Part shown: positions 1 through 6,467 of the stretch, one piece after another
How positions within the stretch are numbered: the first letter of the stretch is position 1
Layout of the letters: every line of letters begins with the position of its first letter
Assembly: GCA_947490625.1 (NCBI GenBank)
Contig: CANLHC010000046.1
Span: forward strand, 1 to 6,467
Reading direction: 5' to 3'
Source of the DNA: Candidatus Nanopelagicaceae bacterium
GTDB lineage: Bacteria; Actinomycetota; Actinomycetes; Nanopelagicales; Nanopelagicaceae
Length of the DNA: 6,467 bases
Program-made: the position numbers and the translations under genes
The notes under the pieces: model-generated
Databases searched by the model: none
What the model was told of the DNA's origin: nothing
The model's input: the letters and a program-made list of their open reading frames with translations, nothing else

Positions 1-495
1 ATTACAGGCTTGCGCTGGATTGCCATTGTCGCCGCAGTTGGATTTGGTGGACTCATGGTCACACTTATCGCGCGGGCAACGCTGGGTCGCCCTGCAGTCG
101 GTCTTGAATTCGCAAATACTGGAGGCAACGTCGAGGGAATTGCGATGCTGCTCTTCTCTGATTACGTCTTGCCATTTGAAGTGATCTCAGCGCTACTTAT
201 TACCGCGGCGCTCGGTGCAATGGTGCTTGCTCATCATCAGCGAACCAATCGCCGTCCAAGTCAGCGCGAACAAGCGATTGCACGTTTTCGCACCGGCTCA
301 CTTAGCGATGCTGCCGGCCTTCCGGGTCCTGGTGTTTACGCTCTCCATAATGCAGTGGATGTTCCAGCACTTCTTCCAGATGGAACACCTGCACCAACCT
401 CAATTTCAGCAACGCTTAAGGCACGTGGGGATGTAATCGAATCAGCCCAGTTCCAACTCGATGTCGTTGACCCAACTGTGAAGGAGGAGAAGTAA
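1..495 (+). CDS. nuoJ: NADH-quinone oxidoreductase subunit J (NuoJ), 5'-truncated by window edge
   Basis: This is a membrane-arm subunit of respiratory complex I that sits beside NuoA, NuoH and NuoK and helps couple quinone reduction to proton movement. The reading frame is open from base 1, and the family is usually some 200-270 residues in Actinobacteria. The visible 164 codons are therefore the C-terminal part, and the TTG at 10 is an internal Leu codon rather than a start. Two hydrophobic segments are visible, at about bases 13-75 and 133-231. The second contains the DYVLPFE stretch followed by a Leu/Ala-rich helix, as expected for the last helices of NuoJ. A hydrophilic tail (241-492) follows, with a conserved-looking PGPGVYALHNAVD motif typical of actinobacterial NuoJ. 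The gene ends in TAA, and the nuoK GTG start follows with no gap. The first three helices, including the helix with the pi-bulge Tyr, lie upstream and cannot be checked here. Confidence 0.93.
   Translation: MTGLRWIAIVAAVGFGGLMVTLIARATLGRPAVGLEFANTGGNVEGIAMLLFSDYVLPFEVISALLITAALGAMVLAHHQRTNRRPSQREQAIARFRTGSLSDAAGLPGPGVYALHNAVDVPALLPDGTPAPTSISATLKARGDVIESAQFQLDVVDPTVKEEK
481..487 (+). promoter_or_regulatory. Ribosome binding site of nuoK
   Basis: AAGGAGG lies inside the last codons of nuoJ (the Lys-Glu-Glu-Lys tail), 8 bases before the GTG at 496. It is a near-perfect Shine-Dalgarno sequence and supports the GTG as the nuoK start. It suggests that nuoK can be initiated independently as well as through coupling to nuoJ termination. 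Confidence 0.85.
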
Positions 496-795
496 GTGGA
501 TCCATATAACTATCTCTACCTCGCTGCTCTCCTATTTACAATCGGTGCAGTCGGAGTTGTTGTGCGTCGCAACGCGATCGTTGTCTTCATGTGTATTGAA
601 TTGATGCTCAACGCTGGCAATCTCACTCTCGTCACTTTCTCGCGCATTAATGGCAATCTCAACGGCCAAGTCGTTGCATTCTTTACTATGGTTGTGGCCG
701 CATGTGAGGTAGTCGTCGGCCTTGCAATTATTGTTGCGATATACCGTTCTCGCCGATCAGCATCTATCGATGATGCTAGTTTGTTGAAGCGATAG
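496..795 (+). CDS. nuoK: NADH-quinone oxidoreductase subunit K (NuoK)
   Basis: NuoK is a small three-helix membrane subunit of complex I, homologous to MrpC. With NuoJ and NuoN it forms the fourth proton half-channel. The product is 99 residues, which matches the usual length of about 100. Helices fall at roughly residues 4-23, 27-48 and 58-84. The two membrane-buried glutamates essential in E. coli (Glu36 and Glu72) correspond to Glu35 in the CIELMLNAGN motif and Glu71 in the AACEVVVGLA motif. The Arg24-Arg25 pair in the loop before the second helix is also typical. The GTG start abuts the nuoJ stop (TAAGTG) and is preceded by a strong Shine-Dalgarno sequence at 481-487. The TAG stop is followed two bases later by the nuoL ATG. 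All expected residues are present, so the gene looks functional. Confidence 0.97.
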   Translation: MDPYNYLYLAALLFTIGAVGVVVRRNAIVVFMCIELMLNAGNLTLVTFSRINGNLNGQVVAFFTMVVAACEVVVGLAIIVAIYRSRRSASIDDASLLKR

Positions 796-797
796 TT

Positions 798-2687
798 ATG
801 GTTACTTCAAGCTCACTTGTTTATTTGATCGGGCTACCTCTATTTGGCGCCGTATTCCTTCTGCTCATCGGACGAAAGGCAGATAAGTGGGGACACTTGC
901 TTGCAACAGCAATGTCAGCCGGGTCGTTTGTACTCGGATTACTGCACTTCTTTGCGATGACTAATCGCTCGACAGAAGATCGGGCAATCACCCAAACTCT
1001 CTTTACGTGGATTGAAGTCGGCACATTTAAAGTCGATGCCGCGCTATTACTTGATCAGCTTTCAATCTGCTTCGTCTTGCTTATTAGCGGAGTAGGTACT
1101 CTGATTCACATTTACTCCATCTCTTATATGTCACACGATGAGAATCGTCGCCGCTTCTTCGCGTACCTCAACCTCTTTATCGCCGCCATGTTGCTTCTTG
1201 TACTTGGCAACTCATATCTCAACCTCTATGTCGGCTGGGAAGGCGTGGGTCTAGCGTCATACCTTCTTATTGGTTTCTGGAATAAAAAGCCTGCCTATGC
1301 AACTGCATCTAAGAAGGCTTTTGTGATGAACCGAATTGGTGACATGGGCTTGTCTTTTGCAATCATGATCGCCTTTGCAACTATGGGTACAGTCTCATTT
1401 GAAGGTGTCAAGGAATCTGTTGATCGTGTTGGTACTCCGGCACTGACAGCAATGGGAATTATGTTGCTCATCGCAGCCGCCGGAAAGTCGGCACAGTTCC
1501 CGCTTCAGGCATGGCTGGGGGATGCGATGGCGGGACCAACACCTGTATCAGCGCTTATCCATGCTGCAACAATGGTGACCGCTGGTGTTTATCTCATCGT
1601 TCGTTCTAACTTTGTCTTCGATGCTGCGCCAACAGCCCAACTCTTAGTTGTCATTGTCGGTGCAATCACGCTGATCTTCGGTGCGATTATCGGTATGGCA
1701 AAAGATGACATTAAGAAAGCACTCGCTGCTTCAACCATGTCACAGATCGGCTACATGATTGTCGGAGCTGGACTTGGGCCTGCCGGATATGCCTTTGCAA
1801 TTATGCACTTACTCGCTCATGGATTCTTCAAAGCAGGAATGTTCCTCGGCGCAGGCTCTGTTATGCACGGCATGAATGATGAAGTAAATATGCGCAAATA
1901 TGGTGGCTTGCGAAAGGCGATGCCAATTACCTTTATTACCTTCGGACTTGGTTACCTCGCAATTATCGGTGTTCCACCATTTGCTGGTTTCTACTCGAAG
2001 GATGAAATTATCGCCACTGCCTTTAACTCAGGAGGCGCACAGGGAATTATTCTTGGAAGCATCACACTTCTTGGTGCTGTCATTACCGCTTTCTACATGA
2101 CTCGCGTCATGGTTCTTACATTTACAAGTAAAGCGCGTTGGGATGCCGGGGTTCATCCGCACGAATCTCCAGCGCTGATGTGGCTTCCGATGGCGATCTT
2201 GGCTATTGGTTCTGTCACAGCTGGATACTTATTTACACAAGGTGAGGCACTTGTTCACTGGCTCTCTCCTTTATTTGCGAAGAAAGAAGAGTATGAAGAA
2301 CTGCTGCCACATAGCGTTGTCTCAATCTTGGCAATCTCTGCGGTCATTATTGGTGTCTCGATAGCGCTGGCTAAATATCAATTCAGACCAGTCGCAGCAA
2401 TTGCACCTACCGATGTTTCCTTTGCTACTCGTTTAGCTCGTAACGATCTCGGACAGGATGTCGTCAACGAAGCGATCTTTATGCGTCCGGGACAAGGACT
2501 TACACAAGGACTTGTTGTTATGGATGAAAAAGTCATCGATGGCGCAGTTCGTGGAATCGGTGCAATGGCAGTCGGTTCTGGTGCAACACTTCGTCGTACT
2601 CAATCTGGTTACGTCCGTTCATACGCAGCCCTCATCCTTGTCGGTGCGCTCGTTCTGCTCGCGGGAATTTGGGTGGTGACTCAATAA
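798..2687 (+). CDS. nuoL: NADH-quinone oxidoreductase subunit L (NuoL), distal antiporter-like subunit
   Basis: NuoL is the outermost proton-pumping subunit of complex I, an Mrp-antiporter homologue with a long lateral helix that clamps the membrane arm. The product is 629 residues, against about 613 in E. coli. Proton-path residues can be placed on the E. coli protein: Glu148 in GWEGVG (Glu144), Asp182 (Asp178), Lys230 in AGKSAQFPLQ (Lys229), His255 in SALIHAATMV (His254), His337 and His341 in HLLAHGFFK, Lys346 (Lys342), and Lys401 in GFYSKDEI (Lys399). The N-terminal domain covers about residues 5-115 and the antiporter core about 125-445. The C-terminal part (about 505-629) should hold the lateral helix, and a last anchor helix lies near 606-627, preceded by QSGYVRSYA. 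The ATG lies 2 bases after the nuoK stop with no convincing Shine-Dalgarno sequence, so translation is probably coupled to nuoK. The stop overlaps the nuoM ATG by one base. Confidence 0.98.
   Translation: MVTSSSLVYLIGLPLFGAVFLLLIGRKADKWGHLLATAMSAGSFVLGLLHFFAMTNRSTEDRAITQTLFTWIEVGTFKVDAALLLDQLSICFVLLISGVGTLIHIYSISYMSHDENRRRFFAYLNLFIAAMLLLVLGNSYLNLYVGWEGVGLASYLLIGFWNKKPAYATASKKAFVMNRIGDMGLSFAIMIAFATMGTVSFEGVKESVDRVGTPALTAMGIMLLIAAAGKSAQFPLQAWLGDAMAGPTPVSALIHAATMVTAGVYLIVRSNFVFDAAPTAQLLVVIVGAITLIFGAIIGMAKDDIKKALAASTMSQIGYMIVGAGLGPAGYAFAIMHLLAHGFFKAGMFLGAGSVMHGMNDEVNMRKYGGLRKAMPITFITFGLGYLAIIGVPPFAGFYSKDEIIATAFNSGGAQGIILGSITLLGAVITAFYMTRVMVLTFTSKARWDAGVHPHESPALMWLPMAILAIGSVTAGYLFTQGEALVHWLSPLFAKKEEYEELLPHSVVSILAISAVIIGVSIALAKYQFRPVAAIAPTDVSFATRLARNDLGQDVVNEAIFMRPGQGLTQGLVVMDEKVIDGAVRGIGAMAVGSGATLRRTQSGYVRSYAALILVGALVLLAGIWVVTQ
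2672..2679 (+). promoter_or_regulatory. Probable ribosome binding site of nuoM
   Basis: GGTGGTGA within the 3' end of nuoL lies 7 bases before the ATG at 2687. It shares GGTGA with the anti-Shine-Dalgarno complement. It sits downstream of the in-frame TTG at 2669, so it favours the ATG as the nuoM start. The match is only moderate, and coupling to nuoL termination may matter more. Confidence 0.5.
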
Positions 2688-4201
2688 TGACTCTCACAAT
2701 AATCATGATGCTGCCTCTACTTGGGGCAGCGCTCATCGCTCTTATTCCTTCAGCCCAGGAGCGTTTGGTCAAGCAAGTAGCTCTCGCCACAACACTCGTT
2801 GTCGCAGCCGCAACACTATTTAAAGCTATGAGTTTTGATGTCGATAATACAGAACTGCAATTTCGCCAGAGTTACTCATGGATTCCATCCTTTGGAATTA
2901 ACTGGGGCCTAGGTGTTGATGGAATTGCACTAGTTCTCATTCTTATGTCCGTCATTCTCGCACCACTCGTCATCTTGGGTGGATGGAATGAATCAGAGGG
3001 CGGTCGTTGGGGAGTAAAGACTTTCTACATCTTAATTCTTGTTCTTGAAACAATGGTCATCGGAGTCTTTGCTGCAACAGACCTCTTCCTCTTCTACGTT
3101 TTCTTCGAGGCGATGTTGATCCCGATCTACTTCTTACTTGGTGGATACGGCAGCGGAGAGCGCGCAGCTGCAGCTGTTAAGTTCCTTCTCTATAGCCTCT
3201 TTGGTGGCCTGCTGATGCTCGCCTCCATCATCGGACTCTTTGTCATCTCTGGACAAAATGGTGGAGTCACATTTGATATCACCGAACTTTCAGAGCTACA
3301 CACTCTGATGAGCTCTACGACACAGAACATTCTCTTCTTAGGTTTCTTTATCGCCTTTGCCATCAAAGCACCGCTATGGCCATTTCATACATGGCTACCT
3401 GATGCAGCAAAGAGCGGATCAGCTGGCACATCGATTCTGCTCCTTGGAATTCTCGACAAGGTCGGCACCTACGGAATGATCCGTTTCTGTCTCTCAATTT
3501 TTCCAGATGCGAGCAAGACATTTACGCCGGTAATTATCGTGCTCTCTCTGATTTCAATTCTCTATGGCGCGTTCTTGGCTATTGGTGCAAAAGACATCAA
3601 GCGTTTGATTGCATACACATCAATCTCACACTTTGGTTTCATCACACTCGGAATCTTTGCGATGACAACGCAATCTCAAAGCGGTGCGACCCTGTATATG
3701 TTTAATCATGGCTTCTCAACTGCAGCGCTCTTCTTCGTTGCAGGGTGGATGATTATTCGTCGTGGATCTTCCACAATTTCAGATTTCGGCGGACTGCAAC
3801 GGGTTACACCGATCATGGCGTGGTCCTTCTTTATCGCTGGGCTCTCAGGATTGGCGCTTCCAGGACTTTCCAGCTTTGTGAGTGAATTTCTTGTTCTTGT
3901 CGGCACATATACGAGATATCCAGTGGCAGCCATTATCGCTACCTTTGGCATAGTTCTCGCCGCGCTCTATATCTTGATTCCAGTGCAACGTGCTCTGCAC
4001 GGTGAAACAACACCTGGAAATGAAAATTTGAAAGATCTCAACCTTCGCGAAAAGATTACGATTGCACCTGTTATCGCAATCATTGTCTTCCTTGGTTTTT
4101 ATCCTTCACCGCTCCTCAAGATCATTAACCCCGCCGCTGCACATATCGTGCAACAGCAAGGTTATAGCGATCCTGCACCAACCATGAATGGAGGAAAGTA
4201 A
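2687..4201 (+). CDS. nuoM: NADH-quinone oxidoreductase subunit M (NuoM), middle antiporter-like subunit
   Basis: NuoM is the central antiporter-like proton channel of complex I, lying between NuoL and NuoN. From the ATG at 2687 it has 504 residues, close to the family norm of about 500-550. The frame stays open to a TTG at 2669, but the ATG overlapping the nuoL stop (TAATG) gives a normal short N-terminus running into the first helix, MMLPLLGAAL. Residues matching E. coli NuoM are Glu141 in FEAMLIPIYFL (Glu144), Lys227 in AIKAPLWPFH (Lys234), His234, Lys258 in GILDKVGTYG (Lys265), His315, His341, and Glu400 in VSEFLVLVG (Glu407). After WLPDA the usual His and Ala-Pro-Thr are replaced by an Ala-Lys-Ser-Gly run, which I recall as an actinobacterial form rather than damage. 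The hydrophilic C-terminal end encodes the Shine-Dalgarno sequence of nuoN. Confidence 0.97.
   Translation: MTLTIIMMLPLLGAALIALIPSAQERLVKQVALATTLVVAAATLFKAMSFDVDNTELQFRQSYSWIPSFGINWGLGVDGIALVLILMSVILAPLVILGGWNESEGGRWGVKTFYILILVLETMVIGVFAATDLFLFYVFFEAMLIPIYFLLGGYGSGERAAAAVKFLLYSLFGGLLMLASIIGLFVISGQNGGVTFDITELSELHTLMSSTTQNILFLGFFIAFAIKAPLWPFHTWLPDAAKSGSAGTSILLLGILDKVGTYGMIRFCLSIFPDASKTFTPVIIVLSLISILYGAFLAIGAKDIKRLIAYTSISHFGFITLGIFAMTTQSQSGATLYMFNHGFSTAALFFVAGWMIIRRGSSTISDFGGLQRVTPIMAWSFFIAGLSGLALPGLSSFVSEFLVLVGTYTRYPVAAIIATFGIVLAALYILIPVQRALHGETTPGNENLKDLNLREKITIAPVIAIIVFLGFYPSPLLKIINPAAAHIVQQQGYSDPAPTMNGGK
4190..4194 (+). promoter_or_regulatory. Ribosome binding site of nuoN
   Basis: GGAGG lies in the last nuoM codons (Gly-Gly-Lys), 7 bases before the GTG at 4202. 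It supports that GTG as the nuoN start. The arrangement of a Shine-Dalgarno sequence, then TAA directly joined to GTG, is the same as at the nuoJ-nuoK junction. Confidence 0.82.
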
Positions 4202-5722
4202 GTGGGTACCTTTACATCTCCAATCCTAAATTATGCAATGTTGGCTCCAATTTTGGTGGTCCTTGCTGGCGCTGTCGTAGGAGTTCTCATTGAGGCCTTT
4301 GCTCCGCGTAAATCACGTGCGTCATCACAATTAGCTCTCTCAGTTTTCACCTTGGTCATTGCACTAGCCGCATTGGTCCGTACGCGCGGAACGTACTCAT
4401 CAAAGGCAGCGATGAACTCTGTCACCTTCGATGGTGCGGGCTATCTACTTCAGATGGCTATTTTGATTATCGCGATTATTGCAATCCTTCTTCTGGCAGA
4501 TAGCGATAAATTCGCGGCAGCTCCAACTGCTGCTCCAGGTTCAGATGAAGAGCGCGAAGCACAAGCTGCCAATATTCGCATAACAGAGGTTTACCCGCTG
4601 ACGCTCTTTGCAATTGCTGGAATGCTCTTATTTACCGTTGCATCAGATCTGATCACACTTTTTGTTGCGCTAGAAGTTCTCTCATTACCTCTCTACCTCA
4701 TGGCAGGGCTGGCACGTCGTCGTCGCCTAGCATCACAGGAAGCTGCCCTGAAGTATTTTCTCCTTGGCGCATTTGCATCTGCATTCTTCCTCTTCGGAGT
4801 CGCCTACCTTTATGGTTACTCAAACTCAATAACCTTCTCGGGTATTGCAGCTGCAATTACTGGTGGTACCGCCAACGATGTTTTCCTATTGGTCGGTATC
4901 TCATTTGTAAGCGTCGGCTTGCTCTTTAAAGTCAGTGCAGTTCCCTTTCATTCATGGTCACCAGATGTCTACCAAGGATCACCTACTGCGGTCACAGCTT
5001 TTATGGCCGCAGCTACAAAGGTTGCCGCCTTTGGCGCGATGCTCCGTATCTTCTACGTCGCTTTTGCCGGTGATGTATGGCAGTGGCGCCCAATGCTCAC
5101 TGCAATCGCGTTGATCACTATGGTCTTCGGTTCACTTGTTGCAATCTCACAACGTGATGTCAAGCGCATGCTTGCCTATTCATCGATCGCTCATGCCGGC
5201 TTCTTGCTATCTGGAGTCATTGCACTCAATAAATCTGGACTTGATGCAACAATCTTTTATCTCTTTGCATATGGTGTTGCAACGGTCGGCGCATTTGCCA
5301 TTGTTTCGCTGATCAACGATTCATCAGGCGAGGTTACCGATCTCAATCGCTGGGCAGGTCTTGGAAAGAGATCTCCATGGATTGCAATCGCATTCTCATT
5401 CCTCCTTCTTGCATTTGCCGGAATTCCGCTCACCAGCGGATTCGTTGGAAAATTCTCGATCTTCTCTGCCGCCTACGAGAGTGGAAATACAGCGATTCTG
5501 ATCACCGGTGTTCTCTCCTCTGCAATTGCAGCCTTCTTCTACATTCGAGTAGTTGTTTTGATGTTCTTTAAGGATCCGGTTGAGGATGGAACAAGCGTTG
5601 TGATTCCATCTATTTACACACGAATTACGATCCTAGTTTCACTTGCCATCACACTCATCCTCGGAGTATTCCCAGCTCCTGTTCTTGATTACATCTCTCA
5701 AACAGCCTTCTTCCTTCGCTGA
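4202..5722 (+). CDS. nuoN: NADH-quinone oxidoreductase subunit N (NuoN), proximal antiporter-like subunit
   Basis: NuoN is the antiporter-like proton channel of complex I nearest the peripheral arm, contacting NuoK. It has 506 residues (E. coli about 485). The key residues are in place: Glu158 in ALEVLSLPLY (E. coli Glu133), Lys184 in AALKYFLLGA (Lys158), Lys243 in LLFKVSAVPFHSW (Lys217), His250 (His224), Lys273 in AATKVAAFG (Lys247), His331, and Lys417 in GFVGKFSIF (Lys395). The SPDVYQGSPT motif at 253-262 is diagnostic for NuoN rather than NuoM or NuoL. The extra length over E. coli is largely a hydrophilic Ala/Glu-rich loop at about residues 101-125, before the helix starting VYPLTLFAIAG. 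The GTG start joins the nuoM stop directly and has a good Shine-Dalgarno sequence. The TGA stop overlaps the ATG of the next gene by one base. Confidence 0.97.
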   Translation: MGTFTSPILNYAMLAPILVVLAGAVVGVLIEAFAPRKSRASSQLALSVFTLVIALAALVRTRGTYSSKAAMNSVTFDGAGYLLQMAILIIAIIAILLLADSDKFAAAPTAAPGSDEEREAQAANIRITEVYPLTLFAIAGMLLFTVASDLITLFVALEVLSLPLYLMAGLARRRRLASQEAALKYFLLGAFASAFFLFGVAYLYGYSNSITFSGIAAAITGGTANDVFLLVGISFVSVGLLFKVSAVPFHSWSPDVYQGSPTAVTAFMAAATKVAAFGAMLRIFYVAFAGDVWQWRPMLTAIALITMVFGSLVAISQRDVKRMLAYSSIAHAGFLLSGVIALNKSGLDATIFYLFAYGVATVGAFAIVSLINDSSGEVTDLNRWAGLGKRSPWIAIAFSFLLLAFAGIPLTSGFVGKFSIFSAAYESGNTAILITGVLSSAIAAFFYIRVVVLMFFKDPVEDGTSVVIPSIYTRITILVSLAITLILGVFPAPVLDYISQTAFFLR

Positions 5723-6467
5723 TGTCATCTTTTGGTATTCCAGATCTTTCGCCAGCACTTGAGGCAGATCTTGCCAAACGAATGCTCGATGTCGAAGCTC
5801 TGCTACGGCTACAGATTGAGGGCAAATACCCACTTGTCATAGAAACTTCTCGCCACCTCGTTGAAGCGGGAGGCAAGCGACTTCGCCCGCTACTGACACT
5901 GATCACTTCACATTATGGAGATCCCACAGCACATGGCATTATCGAAGCAGCTGTCGTTTGCGAGTTAACACATGTAGCAACTCTCTATCACGATGATGTA
6001 ATGGATGAAGCTCCATTGAGGCGCGGCGTCCAGAGTGCTAATAGCCGATGGGGAAATACCGTTGCAATTCTCACCGGTGATTATCTCTTTGCGCGCACCT
6101 CAGATATGTTGGCCGACTTAGGTCCAGCAGCTGTTCACCTGCAAGCACAAACATTCGAACGCCTTGTTATTGGACAGATTATGGAGACGCAAGGACCAGC
6201 CGACGGTGGCGATCCATTGCAGCACTACTTAAGTGTCGTTGCAGATAAAACTGGCTCACTCATTGCCGCGAGTGCTCAATTCGGTGCAATGCTTGCTGGT
6301 GCACCGAGTGAGCAGATCACCGCACTGGCAGCTTTCGGTGAGAAGATCGGAATTACCTTTCAGCTAGTAGATGATGTGATCGATATTGCTAGTCAATCTG
6401 ATGAGTCAGGAAAGACACCTGGTACTGATCTCAAAGAAGGCGTTCCTACGCTAGTAACTCTCAATGT
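5722..6467 (+). CDS. Trans-polyprenyl diphosphate synthase, 3'-truncated by window edge (probably menaquinone side chain)
   Basis: This enzyme family extends allylic diphosphates with isopentenyl diphosphate (IPP) units in trans configuration. The window shows 248 codons of an expected 320-340. Visible signatures in order are: the IPP-binding GGKRLRP at residues 50-56; the first Asp-rich motif DDVMD at 91-95 followed by Arg100-Arg101; LTGDYLFAR at 118-125; the DKTGSL stretch at 175-180; Gln214; and the second Asp-rich motif DDVID at 217-221. The C-terminal lysine region is starting at the window end. Ala86 and Thr87, at positions -5 and -4 before the first motif, are small residues. In this family that fits a long-chain product rather than a C15 or C20 one. 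The ATG overlaps the nuoN stop (TGATG) with no Shine-Dalgarno sequence visible, so translation is probably coupled. Its place after nuoN suggests it makes the menaquinone tail. Exact chain length and symbol (ispB, hepT or grcC type) cannot be set from this fragment. Confidence 0.92.
   Translation, partial: MSSFGIPDLSPALEADLAKRMLDVEALLRLQIEGKYPLVIETSRHLVEAGGKRLRPLLTLITSHYGDPTAHGIIEAAVVCELTHVATLYHDDVMDEAPLRRGVQSANSRWGNTVAILTGDYLFARTSDMLADLGPAAVHLQAQTFERLVIGQIMETQGPADGGDPLQHYLSVVADKTGSLIAASAQFGAMLAGAPSEQITALAAFGEKIGITFQLVDDVIDIASQSDESGKTPGTDLKEGVPTLVTLN

Noticed and set aside
10..12. TTG at 10 as the start of nuoJ
   Set aside because: The frame is open to base 1, and a protein starting here would lack the first helices of NuoJ. 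It is an internal Leu codon of a gene cut by the window edge.
215..436. Alternative + strand frame inside nuoJ, and similar ones at 1900-2100, 2458-2679 and 5377-5571
   Set aside because: These are shifted frames within well-conserved nuo genes. Their translations have no coherent hydrophobic or domain pattern.
2669..2671. TTG at 2669 as the start of nuoM
   Set aside because: It adds six non-conserved residues inside the nuoL coding end. The ATG at 2687 overlaps the nuoL stop, has a purine-rich site 7 bases upstream, and gives a normal NuoM N-terminus.
3404..3440. Unusual NuoM sequence after WLPDA, lacking His and Ala-Pro-Thr, as a possible loss of function
   Set aside because: The neighbouring channel residues Lys227, His234 and Lys258 are intact, and a similar variant is what I recall from other actinobacterial NuoM proteins. 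It looks like a lineage trait.
5639..5906. Minus-strand open frames across the nuoN-synthase junction
   Set aside because: They lie opposite two strongly supported genes and have no recognisable domain. Their Ser/Arg-rich composition is typical of antisense shadow frames.
1..6467. A new or accessory system hidden in the window
   Set aside because: Essentially every base is within a recognised housekeeping gene. No intergenic space, repeats, inverted repeats, mobile genes or composition breaks were seen.

Overview
The window is a stretch of core respiratory genes, all on the + strand and packed end to end. It holds the distal part of a type I NADH:quinone oxidoreductase (complex I) operon: the 3' part of nuoJ, then complete nuoK, nuoL, nuoM and nuoN. 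It ends in the 5' two thirds of a trans-polyprenyl diphosphate synthase gene. I see no RNA gene, mobile element, CRISPR array, promoter, terminator or gene-free stretch; the largest gap between genes is 2 bases.

The organism is most likely an actinobacterium. The order nuoJ-K-L-M-N followed by a polyprenyl synthase is typical of actinobacterial nuo loci. NuoJ carries the long hydrophilic C-terminal tail with a PGPGVYALHNAVD-type motif that I associate with Actinobacteria. NuoM has the actinobacterial-looking stretch after WLPDA, which lacks the usual His and the Ala-Pro-Thr. Base composition is close to balanced (about 42-53% GC in lines sampled by eye), which is low for that phylum. It would suit a streamlined freshwater lineage such as the acI/Nanopelagicales group. 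That placement is inference from composition and recalled family traits, not from a search.

Layout: 1-495 nuoJ (5' end outside the window); 496-795 nuoK, GTG start directly after the nuoJ stop; 798-2687 nuoL, ATG two bases after nuoK; 2687-4201 nuoM, ATG overlapping the nuoL stop by one base; 4202-5722 nuoN, GTG start directly after the nuoM stop; 5722-6467 polyprenyl diphosphate synthase, ATG overlapping the nuoN stop by one base and cut by the window end.

How they work together: NuoL, NuoM and NuoN are the three antiporter-like proton channels of the membrane arm. NuoK and NuoJ contribute to the fourth channel and to the link with the quinone-binding region. Key channel Lys, Glu and His residues are present in all three large subunits, and both key Glu residues are present in NuoK, so the proton-pumping arm looks intact. 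The synthase probably makes the isoprenoid tail of menaquinone, the likely electron acceptor of this complex. I did not find an undescribed system here.
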